Assembly (NCBI GenBank): GCA_020403245.1
Contig: JADBYA010000034.1
Span: 61,329-125,328 of the forward strand
DNA from: Flavobacterium sp.
GTDB lineage: Bacteria > Bacteroidota > Bacteroidia > Flavobacteriales > Flavobacteriaceae
Length of the DNA stretch: 64,000 nt
Reading direction: 5' to 3'
Numbering within the stretch: position 1 is the stretch's first letter; every line of letters begins with the position of its first letter. Shown one piece after another: positions 1 to 9,653 of the stretch. Made by a program: the position numbers and the translations under genes. Under the pieces are notes generated by a model. It did no database searches, was not told where the DNA came from, and saw only the letters and a list, made by a program, of their open reading frames with translations.

Positions 1-290
1 AAGAAGTGTTTGGTTTCACGCCATGGCGACAAGATTGTGGCTCGTATCGTTTGTCAAATCCGGCATCGGGAAATTTTCCAAACGGATTATCATCATCCGA
101 TTACAGTCGATCCAATTGGTGTCCAGGAACGGTAACGAATCCAATATTTATTGACTTGGGCGATTTAGAGGCAGGGAATCATACCCTACAAATAAAAATT
201 CAGCAAGGTTTACCCGAAGGTACTAGTTTTAGCGCTTGGAATGTGTCGGGAGTTTTGATTGGGGAAGAGAGAATAGAAAATAGAAAATAG
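1..290 (+). CDS. PNGase F-like protein, C-terminal fragment (5' end outside window)
   Basis: The frame is open from the window edge, so this is the tail of a longer gene. The visible part carries the run SRSNWCPGT followed by IFIDLGDLEAGNHT, which I recognise as the end of the C-terminal jelly-roll domain of peptide-N-glycosidase F, the enzyme that removes N-glycans from glycoproteins. Catalytic residues lie in the missing N-terminal part, so activity cannot be judged. The last residues (GEERIENRK) run into the AT-rich inverted repeat at 271-348 and may be a recent extension of the reading frame. No T9SS sorting domain follows. The domain assignment is moderate; a general secreted jelly-roll protein is the alternative. 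Confidence 0.55.
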   Translation, partial: EVFGFTPWRQDCGSYRLSNPASGNFPNGLSSSDYSRSNWCPGTVTNPIFIDLGDLEAGNHTLQIKIQQGLPEGTSFSAWNVSGVLIGEERIENRK

Positions 291-348
291 ACAAAAGACT
301 TTCCCACCAACTTAACTTTCTATATTCTATTCTCTATTTTCTTTATTC
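271..348. repeat. Imperfect inverted repeat, GAATATAGAAAATAGAC family
   Basis: The left arm at 271-292 (GAATAGAAAATAGAAAATAG and on) faces a complementary right arm at about 319-348 (TATTCTATTCTCTATTTTC). It lies between two convergent genes and could act as a bidirectional terminator. Related sequence recurs at 1783-1840 and 27610-27674, so it is a small dispersed family and not a unique terminator. Confidence 0.6.
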
Positions 349-354
349 TTGCTA

Positions 355-1716
355 TTACTTTATCGAACCAATAATATCGTGTTTAGTGATAATATGGTGC
401 TTCCCATTTCCTAAATCGACTAAAACGGCTTGATTGTCTTTATTAATCAATTTAGAAACTTCTTCAATTGGTGCATTGGCATTTACAATTGGGTACGGTT
501 TACCCATGATGTCTTTAATTGGTTTATCAGCCATGTCTTTGTCTTCAACATAACTACGAAACAAATCGGTTTCGTCCAAACTCCCAACAAAACCTGTGTT
601 ATCAATAACTGGAATTTGAGAAATTTTATATTTTTTTAATCGTTCAATGGCATGCGAAACTAATTCTTCGGTACGCACCACTACCAATGGTTTGTCTTTG
701 TGGTCTTTAATTACGTCTTCGGCTTTGGTGACCTCTTCATCTAAGAAACCTCTTTCACGCATCCAATCGTCGTTGAACATTTTCCCAACATAACGGCTTC
801 CACTATCATGAAATAACACCACTACAACGTCATCTTTCTTGAAATGTTCTTTCAGTTGGTGCAATCCTTTGACACAAGCACCGGCAGAGTTACCGACAAA
901 TATTCCTTCTTCGAGAGCAATTTTTCGAGTATAAACTGCGGCGTCTTTATCGGTTACTTTGGTAAAACCGTCGATTAAGGAGAAGTCAACATTTTTAGGT
1001 AAAATATCTTCCCCAATGCCTTCGGTGATATAGGAATAGATTTCGTTTTCGTCAAAAATTCCGGTTTCGTGGTATTTTTTAAATACCGAACCGTAGGTAT
1101 CAATTCCCCAAACTTTTACGTTTGGATTTTTTTCTTTTAAATATTTTCCGATACCCGAAATAGTGCCACCCGTTCCTACTCCAACTACAAAATGAGTCAC
1201 TTTTCCGTTGGTTTGTTCCCATATTTCGGGACCCGTTTGTTCGTAATGGGCAATGGCATTGCTGGGATTATCGTATTGATTTACGTACCAAGAATTTGGA
1301 ATTTCGGTTCCTAATCTTTTGGAAACCGAATAATAAGAACGCGGATCGGTTGGTTCTACATCGGTTGGGCAAACAATAACTTTGGCTCCAACGGCACGAA
1401 GAATGTCCATTTTTTCTTTGGATTGTTTATCGGTAATCACAAAAATACATTTATATCCTTTGACAATAGCGGCTAAAGCCAATCCCATACCCGTATTTCC
1501 AGACGTTCCTTCAATTATGGTTCCGCCAGGTTTTAGTCTTCCATCGGCCTCGGCATCTTCTACCATTTTAAGTGCCATTCTATCTTTGGTAGAATTTCCT
1601 GGATTGAATGTTTCTACTTTAGCCAATACTAAAGCATCAATTCCTTCAACAACTTTATTAAGTTTTACTAATGGTGTATTGCCGATAGTTTCTAATATAT
1701 TTTTTGCGTACTTCAT
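355..1716 (-). CDS. Cystathionine beta-synthase / cysteine synthase with CBS domain pair
   Basis: This is a PLP enzyme of the cysteine synthase fold that joins serine or O-acetylserine with a thiol (homocysteine or sulfide). The N-terminal GNTPLVKLN, the PLP lysine in NSTKDRMA (Lys44), the substrate loop TSGNTG (71-76) and the phosphate-binding GTGGTISGIG all fit. Residues from about 335 to 453 form two CBS motifs (ISQIPVID and GSLDETDLFRS in the first), as in regulated cystathionine beta-synthases. At 453 residues it is full length for this two-part architecture. It is monocistronic with its own promoter at 1822-1853. Whether it works in cysteine synthesis or reverse transsulfuration cannot be read from sequence. 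Confidence 0.9.
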   Translation of the reverse strand: MKYAKNILETIGNTPLVKLNKVVEGIDALVLAKVETFNPGNSTKDRMALKMVEDAEADGRLKPGGTIIEGTSGNTGMGLALAAIVKGYKCIFVITDKQSKEKMDILRAVGAKVIVCPTDVEPTDPRSYYSVSKRLGTEIPNSWYVNQYDNPSNAIAHYEQTGPEIWEQTNGKVTHFVVGVGTGGTISGIGKYLKEKNPNVKVWGIDTYGSVFKKYHETGIFDENEIYSYITEGIGEDILPKNVDFSLIDGFTKVTDKDAAVYTRKIALEEGIFVGNSAGACVKGLHQLKEHFKKDDVVVVLFHDSGSRYVGKMFNDDWMRERGFLDEEVTKAEDVIKDHKDKPLVVVRTEELVSHAIERLKKYKISQIPVIDNTGFVGSLDETDLFRSYVEDKDMADKPIKDIMGKPYPIVNANAPIEEVSKLINKDNQAVLVDLGNGKHHIITKHDIIGSIK

Positions 1717-1782
1717 TCGTCTTTTTTATTGTTTTTCAATGGTCTCATGCTTTCTTAAGCTCAAATCATTTTTTAGAAAATT

Positions 1783-1840
1783 GAATATAGAAAAAAGAAA
1801 TAGACTTTTCCTTTAATTAGACAAATGTAATGTCTATTTC
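1783..1840. repeat. Inverted repeat, GAATATAGAAAATAGAC family
   Basis: GAATATAG at 1783 leads into GAAATAGAC (1797-1805), which pairs perfectly with GTCTATTTC at 1832-1840. It is a member of the family seen at 271-348 and 27610-27674, and here it surrounds the -7 box of the gene at 355-1716. Confidence 0.5.
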
Positions 1841-1853
1841 TACGGTTTCCAAA
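1822..1853 (-). promoter_or_regulatory. Bacteroidetes-type promoter for the cystathionine beta-synthase gene
   Basis: On the minus strand TTTG (1850-1853) is followed after exactly 20 bases by TACATTTG (1822-1829), a full match to the TTTG / TAnnTTTG consensus. Transcription would start near 1816, about 100 bases before the ATG. Confidence 0.6.
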
Positions 1854-1915
1854 AAATCAAATGGATTATTAACTAACCCTGATTGGAGCGATTACCGCGC
1901 AAAAGCGAAAAGCAG

Positions 1916-1940
1916 CCCTTCGACTTCGCTCAGGATGACA
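1916..1940 (+). repeat. 25-base CTTCGAC-GCTCAGGATGACA repeat, intergenic copy
   Basis: This copy reads CCCTTCGACTTC then GCTCAGGATGACA. Related 25-mers occur inside lipB (10474-10498), alaS (43529-43553), the ABC-F gene (59112-59136) and E1 (22682-22706), and between genes at 10798-10822. It is used here as the reference copy of the family. Confidence 0.7.
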
Positions 1941-1972
1941 AATTAGTTAGTACTCTTTGTTTTCTCCTAAAT

Positions 1973-3904
1973 TTATTGAAAGAAATTCCAAACCAATCCG
2001 AAACGAATTAGGAAATCACGGTAGGGATAATTGGGTGCGTTATAGTATCTGTTGCCTGTAAACCCAGCGTTGAAATGTTCAGCTTTTATAAAAATTCTGG
2101 TTTGCCGAATTCGGGCATTTATAAAAAAATCGAGCATTGGGAATGCGCCAATTTTGGTTTGATTTTGAACAAAACTTTCATTAATTACTGGATTGAAATC
2201 ATTGGCATAATATTTTGAAAAATAATTGAAGGTAAAACCAGTTTGTAAATAAAGTGCTTTTTTGAAGAAATAATCTGTGAAATACAACGTGTTACGGGTA
2301 ACAAATTGCGGTACATTCAATATGGCATCTTCTTGATCTACTTGTTGGTAAAGTAGTGTATTGTCCAAGGCTAATTTCCTCCATTTGAACTCTTTACTAG
2401 CTTTTATAGAAATATAATTGATTGTTTGAGTATATTGTTTTGGGGAAATCAATTGGGTTCTAACAGGAGAAGTATCTTGGCTAAAATACAAATGGTCATC
2501 AAATGTACTTAATTGCAAGGTGGCATCTATCCATTGCGTTTTGGCAGTGGCTTCTATATTATTTATTTTCTCGTTCTTAAAATCGTTAGACCAATTATAC
2601 TTCGTAAAACTACTTTGGCTCAAATTATAAATATGGTCTGGGATTTTGCTAATGAGTTGGTATTGAAAAACAAATTCGTTTTTTTCGTCAAGTTGGTATT
2701 CTAATTTAGCATCAAAATTAGACATGGGTTGATTGGAAATAGAATTGGAAAGTTGAAATATCCCATTCCATTTGTTTTTTCTGTATTCATATTGTCCGCC
2801 TACGGTATTGATGACATCATTGATAGAATTTGGAATCACTTCAGTTTCAAAGATTAAAATTTTGTTGTAATAGTAATTATATCTGAAATCTTCTGCAAAG
2901 AATTGAAATTTACCAAGCATGGAATTTTCATAAATAGCACCAACTTTGTTATGCATTCTGTTATAGCGTGTTTGGTCATTGATATTGCTGTTTACAAAAG
3001 AATCGCCAAAACGATAAATCTCTGATTCTCCAACCTTTGATGGAACTGTTTTTTGATTGTATTCAAAAAATTTGTTTTCATAATTGAATTGATGCTTAAG
3101 GTATAGGTTATTATTTGCGTTTTTTGGATTTATTCTAAAACTGTGATCTAAAAAAACTCGTTTCCCTTTTAAAAAAGATTTAGCATCATTGAGGTAAACT
3201 TCCAATCTTGCTCTATTTTGAAATACTGGATCATCCCCTTCAAAATCTTCAATTGTGGTAATTCCTCCATTTTCTCCGTTTAAAAAATCTTGTCCCGTAA
3301 AATGAAAGTTCAAATAGTATCTTTTGTCTAACGTATTGTAGCTTGAAGTAAATCTAAAATTACCAGCACTACTGAGTTGATTAATATATTTACCAAGAGA
3401 ACGCAGACCTTTGTAAGCAATAGAGATGTTAAATCGTTCCGAAAGATTGAGCGCAATGAGAGCATCTAAGGATTGACCTTGTTCCATAACAGTTTTGAAA
3501 TATAACTCAGTAACTGGAGTTGCTACCGAATAATAATTAATGTCGTTGGGTTGAAGAAAATTAAAATGCTTGCCTGAAAAACCGATTTCAGGAAAGGAAG
3601 CAAAATTTTTCAATCCATAATCTAACACTGTATAGGTTTGTCCTTCATTGGCAAAGGGCAACAAACCAAAAATATCTTTGCGCAAGTAGTTGTATTCATA
3701 CTCCTTTTTGATGGTAAGCGAAGTATCGACATAGGTAGTATCTCTTTGTAAAGTTATTATTCTGTATTGGTCAAAGGCGGCTTTTGGTGAAGCTTTTGGT
3801 TGTCCATCTGAAGGATCAGTTGTTTTTGGATCACCATTCTTTTGCACTTGAGACAATCCAATGGAAGAGGTCAATACAAAAACAACTAAAAATAAGTTTC
3901 TCAT
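1973..3904 (-). CDS. Putative outer-membrane porin (Porin_10-like)
   Basis: The protein has 643 residues with a signal peptide (cleavage after about residue 19, before QVQKNG), a short proline- and lysine-rich linker, and then a long series of alternating aromatic and polar residues typical of beta-strands. It ends in an aromatic residue after VWNFF, like many outer-membrane barrels. The motif DYGLKNFASFPEIG and the tail RIRQTRIFIKAEHFNAGF recall the Bacteroidetes putative porin family (PF14121). Substrate is unknown. It is transcribed alone; a -7 box lies just upstream at 3922-3929. Confidence 0.75.
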   Translation of the reverse strand: MRNLFLVVFVLTSSIGLSQVQKNGDPKTTDPSDGQPKASPKAAFDQYRIITLQRDTTYVDTSLTIKKEYEYNYLRKDIFGLLPFANEGQTYTVLDYGLKNFASFPEIGFSGKHFNFLQPNDINYYSVATPVTELYFKTVMEQGQSLDALIALNLSERFNISIAYKGLRSLGKYINQLSSAGNFRFTSSYNTLDKRYYLNFHFTGQDFLNGENGGITTIEDFEGDDPVFQNRARLEVYLNDAKSFLKGKRVFLDHSFRINPKNANNNLYLKHQFNYENKFFEYNQKTVPSKVGESEIYRFGDSFVNSNINDQTRYNRMHNKVGAIYENSMLGKFQFFAEDFRYNYYYNKILIFETEVIPNSINDVINTVGGQYEYRKNKWNGIFQLSNSISNQPMSNFDAKLEYQLDEKNEFVFQYQLISKIPDHIYNLSQSSFTKYNWSNDFKNEKINNIEATAKTQWIDATLQLSTFDDHLYFSQDTSPVRTQLISPKQYTQTINYISIKASKEFKWRKLALDNTLLYQQVDQEDAILNVPQFVTRNTLYFTDYFFKKALYLQTGFTFNYFSKYYANDFNPVINESFVQNQTKIGAFPMLDFFINARIRQTRIFIKAEHFNAGFTGNRYYNAPNYPYRDFLIRFGLVWNFFQ

Positions 3905-3921
3905 TTGAATATATTACAGGG

Positions 3922-3929
3922 CAAAAATA
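3922..3929 (-). promoter_or_regulatory. -7 box for the porin gene
   Basis: Minus-strand TATTTTTG matches TAnnTTTG and lies 18 bases upstream of the porin ATG. No convincing -33 element was found. Confidence 0.4.
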
Positions 3930-4015
3930 CACAAAACAATTTGTAATAAAATCATAAAAAAAAACAACTATAAGTATTAAAAAAGTCAACAAAAAAAAGT
4001 TGTAAAAGTAATTTA

Positions 4016-4045
4016 ATAAAAAAAGCTGCTTAAAAAGCAGCTTTT
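4016..4045 (-). terminator. Rho-independent terminator after susD-like gene
   Basis: AAAAGCTGCTT and its complement AAGCAGCTTTT form an 11-bp stem. Read on the minus strand it is followed by a run of T, and it lies about 25 bases beyond the susD stop. Confidence 0.8.
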
Positions 4046-4068
4046 GTTTACATTATATAAATTAAAAA

Positions 4069-5664
4069 TTAATAACCAGGGTTTTGCTGTATAGCACCAT
4101 TGGCATTAACTTCAGATTGTGGAATTGGCAAAGCCCATTTAGTACTATTCAAAGGTAAGTTAGCTGGATTGCCACCAGGAATATTTAAACCATCGTAATC
4201 TCTTGGATGTCTGTCTAAACCAGTTATACCAGCTAATGAACCAATACGTTTGATATCAATAAAACGGAAACCTTCAAAAGCCAATTCTAAACGTCTTTCA
4301 TCTAAAATACCTTTCCATGCCGCAGTAGCATTAGCATAGGTTGGGGCTACTTGGTTTGAACCAAAACGCGCATCTCGTATAGCATCAACAGCAGTAGCAG
4401 CACCAGCTAAATCACCAGCATTAGCTCTACATTCAGCTTTGATTAAATACATTTCAGAAATTCTCATGATTTTATAATCATTGTGAAAAGCATTAGTAGC
4501 AGACGTAGCAGCAGTATTGTTACCAGTAGCTACACCTCCGTGCTTGTGCAACACCAAACGGTCGGAATTCAAGTAATCATCAACTGTTTCCCAAGTTTGA
4601 GAAACAACTGATGAAGGTGCTATAATCACTCGAGCTCTAACATCAGGTATTGCATTAAAATCAACACTATTCGCAAAGTGATTTTGTGGATTTAACAGAT
4701 TATGTAATGAACGACCAACCTCATAAAAAGGAGAACCACCAGCAGACGGACGAATTGAACACCAGCCATTATGAAGATTAAAATCCTGACTATTTTGTTG
4801 AATTGTGCGTCTTAATCTAAAAATAACCTCTGTATTAGCAGCCTCACTATCACTCCAAAATAATAATCTATACTGAGCAGGACTTGCTAAAGCAATACCA
4901 GAAGAAGAAATAACATTGTCAGCCCAAATCTCGGCATTGGTATAGTCACCTTTGTATGCATAAGCACGTGCTTTTAAACCTCTAGCAAAATTACTATTAG
5001 CATAAAAAGTAGAACCGTTCGCTGGAGTAGTTGGCGGAGGAGAAGCTGTGTTAGTAGATAAAGTAGCTAAAGCAGCATCTAAATCAGAATGGATGAGCGT
5101 GTAAAAAGCCTCATTAGTTGTTCTTAAAGGCGTTTCTGACGTTAAAATTACTCTATCAGACAAAATGCCAGCTAAGGCAGCATTATTTTTCATATCAGGT
5201 GAAAAATAAGCTAAAATATCTAAATGAGCATAAGCACGCAAAATCAACGCTTCAGCCTTTATACGCGCTATAACTTGTGCATCTTCGGGACTAACAGGTG
5301 TAATAACATCAGCACGAGCAATAACTCGATTTATTCTAGCTAATGCGAAATAATAATTTTGCCAAATATTTGTTGGAGCCGCAGACGAAGGAAAAATATT
5401 GAAAACAATTTCAGCTGAAACTCCCTGCCCACCATTGTTAAAACCTTTAGTAGCCTCATCTGTAAAAACTGATGTAAAGACAGCAGCTTCTCTTCTTGCT
5501 AAAATATTATAACCAGAATTCAATAACTGCCTCAAATCATTAGATGATGTAATAGCAACATCTTCGGTCAATTGCCCCGATGCAAAGGTCTCAGTCAAAT
5601 CCTCATTACAAGAAGTAACGAAGAGAGCACTCGCAATTAATAAATAACTTAAAACTTTTTTCAT
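4069..5664 (-). CDS. SusD/RagB-family nutrient-binding outer-membrane lipoprotein
   Basis: This is the surface lipoprotein partner of the SusC transporter encoded just upstream. The signal peptide ends in a lipobox with Cys19 (FVTSC). The mid-protein helical TPR part (RAYAHLDILAYF, KARAYAYKGDYTNAEIWAD) and the C-terminal RISEMYLIKAEC and ILDERRLELAFEGFRFIDIKR are hallmark RagB/SusD signatures. At 531 residues it is full length. The stop is followed by a strong terminator, closing a two-gene operon. No glycoside hydrolase, peptidase or regulator is adjacent, so the ligand cannot be inferred. Confidence 0.93.
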   Translation of the reverse strand: MKKVLSYLLIASALFVTSCNEDLTETFASGQLTEDVAITSSNDLRQLLNSGYNILARREAAVFTSVFTDEATKGFNNGGQGVSAEIVFNIFPSSAAPTNIWQNYYFALARINRVIARADVITPVSPEDAQVIARIKAEALILRAYAHLDILAYFSPDMKNNAALAGILSDRVILTSETPLRTTNEAFYTLIHSDLDAALATLSTNTASPPPTTPANGSTFYANSNFARGLKARAYAYKGDYTNAEIWADNVISSSGIALASPAQYRLLFWSDSEAANTEVIFRLRRTIQQNSQDFNLHNGWCSIRPSAGGSPFYEVGRSLHNLLNPQNHFANSVDFNAIPDVRARVIIAPSSVVSQTWETVDDYLNSDRLVLHKHGGVATGNNTAATSATNAFHNDYKIMRISEMYLIKAECRANAGDLAGAATAVDAIRDARFGSNQVAPTYANATAAWKGILDERRLELAFEGFRFIDIKRIGSLAGITGLDRHPRDYDGLNIPGGNPANLPLNSTKWALPIPQSEVNANGAIQQNPGY

Positions 5665-5682
5665 AATTAGAATTTTTTATAT

Positions 5683-8600
5683 TTAGAATTTAACATCTAC
5701 ACCAAAAGTATAGATTCTTGGAGTAGGATAATTGTACAAATCTTCAAGTCTTGGACTTTCGGGGTCATACCCTCTCCATTTAGTAAAGTTTACTAAGTTT
5801 TCACCTTGTAAAGTAAAAGATAAATCAGAGATGAAAGTCTTGTTTAAAAACTTCTTCGGGACCTTATATCCAATTTGTAAGTTTCTTAAACGCAAGTACG
5901 AAGCATCACTTAAAAAACGATCAGATAAATCATCTAGTCCAATATTTGAGGCAGATAAAGAAGGAATATTGGTATTCGTATTTGTTGGTGTCCATGCATT
6001 TAACAAGTTAGTATCAACAGTAAACTGACTAATATTTGTAGGATCCAAAAGCGATTCAAAATCAGTATCAAATCTCCAAACATCAGTTACGAAAGTAAAA
6101 GTTGTAGAAGCAAAGAAACCTTTGTACTCAAAATCAAATCCAAAACCACCTTGCCATCTAGGCAAATAACTTTTACCTGTTTTTCTCTGGTCAGCGGCAG
6201 TAACATCCTCAGTAATATTATTATTGATATCTAAAAACAATAATTCACCGTTGACTGGATTCACTCCAACATAAGGAACAGTAAAATATTCTCTGAACAT
6301 ACCGCCATTGTCATTAACCACAACAGTACCTTCCTGAATTCGACCATTGTTAGAAATAATGCCATTTACTTCGTTTGTATTGTGAGCGGCATTACCTCTA
6401 ATAGTCAACCTCATCTGATTAGCATCATCTTTAATCAAGTCGTAAGACAATTGAATTTCATGACCGAAGTTAGTTAAAGAAGCTGCAGAGTTCCGTTGCA
6501 CTGCTGTAGTTCCCGAGGTAGGTGTAACTGGCTGTGCAATATACATGTCTCTGGTTACCCTATTATAATAATCATAAGTACCTGTCAAACGACCTTTAAA
6601 TAATTCAAAATCAATACCTATGTTATATTGTTCTGTATATTCCCATTTTAATTCTGGAAAACCAAAATTAATACCATATCCAAGGTTCCCATTATACGTA
6701 TTATTTGTAGGTGTGTAAATATCTAGGAATCTAACATTGTTGATAGGAGCATAAATAGAATTATTATAAAATCCTGCATTGATTGGTGCATTAGCGACGT
6801 CAGTTACACGTGCATTACCTACAGTACCTATAGACCCTCTTAATTTCAACACCTCAACGAAAGAACCATCCATGAATGCTTCTTTGTCAATATTCCATCT
6901 TCCACCTACTGACCAAAACACGTCTGACTGATTTTCAGCAGAAAAATAACTAACGCGGTCCGTTCTTAAAGAACCAACGACACCAAACTTATCGGCAAAA
7001 TCATAATCTAGCGAACCAAAATATGAAATATAAGCAACTTCAGAACGCCCAGTAGAAATCTGCGGTACATACCAATCATTAGCAGCAGTATCAGCAATAT
7101 AACCCTGACCCGTATTAGGTACAAAAGTACGAGGATTTAAACCTCTCTGTCTGGCGTTATCAGCTTGGACTGTTGAAAAATTATATTCAGCATTAGCATT
7201 CAAACCAATTTTATGTTTACCAAACTTTTTGGTATAATCTACTTGATACAAATTATTAAAAATAAATTCTCTTCTATTTTGGATATCCTCAAAACCATTA
7301 AAAGCACCACCTGGAGCAGTACTAGCAACTCCTGGAGTATTAGAGAACAATATAGCGTTGAAAGAATTTGGAAACTCCACTTGGTTTCTAAAAATTGACA
7401 AACTCTCTGCAGAAGTTCTCATTCTTACGGTTAAATCATCAGTTAGTTTGTAAGAGGTTTCAGTAGCTACATTCAACCTACTCTCTTCTACAAGGTTTCT
7501 ATAAGTAAGTAATTTATCCATCAACATATATGGCGTTGCCAAAAGACCTGGTGTAGCATTAAATTCATCATAAGTCCACTGTGAACCTTCGTATCGATTT
7601 GGATCTAAATAAGGCGCACCTAAGTAAGCTCCTAAAATATAGTTACGGTTGACACCCGTTGTACCTATACTCGGATCTTCATTATTTTTAGAGTATCCAA
7701 AACCTATGTTTACAGAATAATTGAATTTACCATTATTTGACTTACCACTTAAGTTGTTACGAATAGTAAACCTTTGTAAACCTGTAGTTTCCAATGTACC
7801 ATCTTGCTTGAAGTAACTAACAGAAGTAAACGAATTAACGTTTTTACCGTTGTTCTCTATGCTAAAGTTGTGATTAGAAGACTGACCTCTTCTGAAAAAG
7901 AAGTCCACCCAATCCGTGTCAACACTGTAGGCAGCAATTTCCGCATCAGTTAATGTTGAACCCAAACCAGAACCGAATGATTTTTCTAAACCAAGTAATT
8001 GTCTTGAATTTACAAAATCATATCTAGGCGTTTGTAACTCTGTTAAACCATATTGCGAAGAGTATCTAAAAGTAGTTTTCGCTTCACCAAAGCTACCAGA
8101 TTTAGTTTTAATAACAATAACACCATTGGTACCTCTAGAACCATATTCAGAGGTTGCAGCAGCATCTTTCAGTACCTGAACCGACTCAATGTCATTCGGG
8201 TTAATGGATCTAAAGTTATCGCTATTAGATGGGAAACCGTCAATCACATACAAAGGGTCACTGTTTGCTTGAAAAGACCCAACACCTCTAATAATAACTG
8301 CAGACCTTGCAGCTGGCTGTCCATTCCCTGCTGTAATATTAACACCCGCTAATTGACCTTGTAGCGTGTTCATAATATTAGCATTAGGTCTGTTTTCAAT
8401 TGTTTTACTATCCACTCTAGCAACCGAAGTTACCGCTGACTTTTTAGTAATACTTCTATACCCCTGAACAATAACTTCATCAAGAGCAACTCCATCAGCT
8501 AAAGTTACAGAATAATTATTTGCAGCACCCACAGTTACTGCTTTGTCTGTCATTCCAACAAAAGAAATCACAAGAACCTCTCCTGCTTTGGCTTTAATGG

Positions 8601-8781
8601 AATATTTACCATCAAAGTCTGTTTGTGTACTTCTTGTTGTTCCTTTAACAACAACATTTGCACCTGGTATTGGTCCTGTTTTATCAGAAACAACTCCGGT
8701 TACAGTTTTCTCTTGTGCAAACGAAAACTGCATTGATAACGCTAGTAAAAGCGTAAAAATCCATTTGAACTTCGATCTCAT
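5683..8781 (-). CDS. SusC/RagA-family TonB-linked outer-membrane transporter
   Basis: This 1032-residue transporter imports an unknown nutrient across the outer membrane with energy from TonB. In order: signal peptide (residues 1-22), a carboxypeptidase-D-like domain (VTGVVSDKTGPIPGANVVVKG), a TonB plug (GVALDEVIVQGYRS, then NPNDIESVQVLKDAAATSEY and GSRGTNGVIVIKTKSG) and a long beta-barrel that ends with the class-typical FGVDVKF. The susD-like gene starts 18 bases downstream, so the two are co-transcribed. Start chosen at the only ATG before a clear signal peptide. Confidence 0.95.
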   Translation of the reverse strand: MRSKFKWIFTLLLALSMQFSFAQEKTVTGVVSDKTGPIPGANVVVKGTTRSTQTDFDGKYSIKAKAGEVLVISFVGMTDKAVTVGAANNYSVTLADGVALDEVIVQGYRSITKKSAVTSVARVDSKTIENRPNANIMNTLQGQLAGVNITAGNGQPAARSAVIIRGVGSFQANSDPLYVIDGFPSNSDNFRSINPNDIESVQVLKDAAATSEYGSRGTNGVIVIKTKSGSFGEAKTTFRYSSQYGLTELQTPRYDFVNSRQLLGLEKSFGSGLGSTLTDAEIAAYSVDTDWVDFFFRRGQSSNHNFSIENNGKNVNSFTSVSYFKQDGTLETTGLQRFTIRNNLSGKSNNGKFNYSVNIGFGYSKNNEDPSIGTTGVNRNYILGAYLGAPYLDPNRYEGSQWTYDEFNATPGLLATPYMLMDKLLTYRNLVEESRLNVATETSYKLTDDLTVRMRTSAESLSIFRNQVEFPNSFNAILFSNTPGVASTAPGGAFNGFEDIQNRREFIFNNLYQVDYTKKFGKHKIGLNANAEYNFSTVQADNARQRGLNPRTFVPNTGQGYIADTAANDWYVPQISTGRSEVAYISYFGSLDYDFADKFGVVGSLRTDRVSYFSAENQSDVFWSVGGRWNIDKEAFMDGSFVEVLKLRGSIGTVGNARVTDVANAPINAGFYNNSIYAPINNVRFLDIYTPTNNTYNGNLGYGINFGFPELKWEYTEQYNIGIDFELFKGRLTGTYDYYNRVTRDMYIAQPVTPTSGTTAVQRNSAASLTNFGHEIQLSYDLIKDDANQMRLTIRGNAAHNTNEVNGIISNNGRIQEGTVVVNDNGGMFREYFTVPYVGVNPVNGELLFLDINNNITEDVTAADQRKTGKSYLPRWQGGFGFDFEYKGFFASTTFTFVTDVWRFDTDFESLLDPTNISQFTVDTNLLNAWTPTNTNTNIPSLSASNIGLDDLSDRFLSDASYLRLRNLQIGYKVPKKFLNKTFISDLSFTLQGENLVNFTKWRGYDPESPRLEDLYNYPTPRIYTFGVDVKF

Positions 8782-8809
8782 ATTAATTTTTTTTGAGTTA
8801 GTTATTCTG

Positions 8810-8841
8810 CAAACTTCTTAATTATTTCTTAATTAACCAAA
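8810..8841 (-). promoter_or_regulatory. Promoter for the susCD operon
   Basis: Minus-strand TTTG (8838-8841), a 20-base spacer, then GAAGTTTG (8810-8817), one mismatch from TAnnTTTG. The predicted start near 8804 lies about 20 bases upstream of the susC ATG. Confidence 0.45.
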
Positions 8842-8993
8842 TATTAACAATTAATTTTTTTAAAAAAATTTACCTAACCATAATGTTTTAATGATATTTG
8901 CACAACTTAAGTATTTGATTCAAAATATTCAAAAAGGTTGCGTCAGTTTTGATATTTTTTTTAAAATAATGTTAATGCTTTAAAAACCAGCCA

Positions 8994-9653
8994 TTGCTAC
9001 AAAATAAATTTACAAATTTTAATCTAGAATGCGGCACTGATGAAGCAGGTAGAGGTTGTCTTGCTGGTCCAGTTACTGCCGCTGCAGTTATACTTTCAGA
9101 CAGTTTCTATTTAAATTTGTTAAATGACTCCAAACAACTTTCAGAAAAAGTTAGAGAAAAGATAAGACCTATTATTATAGAGGAAGCCATTTCTTTTTCG
9201 GTGACACATATATATAACGTAGAGATTGATGAAATAAATATTTTAAACGCTTCTATCAAAGCGATGCAAGAAAGTATTTTGAAATTAAATCCCTTACCTA
9301 ATTATATAATAGTAGATGGAAATAGCCCCCTAATCCCCAAAGGGGGAATTAAAAATAAAGGAGGTAAACTTTTTACGGATTCCGAAATTGAGTTATTGCT
9401 TTCGATACCAAACACTTCAATAATAAAAGGCGATAGTAAGTTTATGAGTATTGCCGCTGCATCAGTTTTGGCCAAAACGTATCGCGATGACTATATGAAC
9501 ACAATTCACGAAGAATTTCCTATGTACAACTGGAAAAAGAATAAAGGATACCCAACTCAAGAACACCGAGATGCAATTAGAAAATATGGCGTAACTAAAT
9601 ACCACAGAAAGTCATTCCGATTATTGCCTGAACAACTACAATTAGAATTGTAA
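8994..9653 (+). CDS. rnhB: Ribonuclease HII
   Basis: RNase HII cuts the RNA strand of RNA/DNA hybrids and removes misincorporated ribonucleotides. The N-terminal DEAGRG carries catalytic Asp16 and Glu17, the third acidic residue is in IIVDGN, and [17 protein letters not shown] is the usual C-terminal motif. In-frame TAA lies at 8973-8975 and no ATG follows it, so the only usual start codon is TTG at 8994. Residues about 111-135 ([13 protein letters not shown] and following) are extra compared with normal RNase HII, which goes almost directly from VDGN to the IIKGD motif. The first part of this insert is encoded by a repeat-like hairpin at 9326-9350. Confidence 0.93.
   Translation: MLQNKFTNFNLECGTDEAGRGCLAGPVTAAAVILSDSFYLNLLNDSKQLSEKVREKIRPIIIEEAISFSVTHIYNVEIDEINILNASIKAMQESILKLNPLPNYIIVDGNSPLIPKGGIKNKGGKLFTDSEIELLLSIPNTSIIKGDSKFMSIAAASVLAKTYRDDYMNTIHEEFPMYNWKKNKGYPTQEHRDAIRKYGVTKYHRKSFRLLPEQLQLEL
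9326..9350 (+). repeat. CCCCCTAATCCCC-AGGGGG hairpin repeat inside rnhB
   Basis: CCCCCT (9326-9331) and AGGGGG (9341-9346) form a GC-rich hairpin in an AT-rich gene. It is read in frame as PLIPKGG within a loop of RNase HII. The sequence resembles a repeat I associate with spacers of Bacteroidetes genomes, but only one copy is in this window. Confidence 0.5.

Noticed and set aside
5732..8821. Plus-strand ORFs over susC
   Set aside because: They are shadows of the well-supported minus-strand transporter gene.
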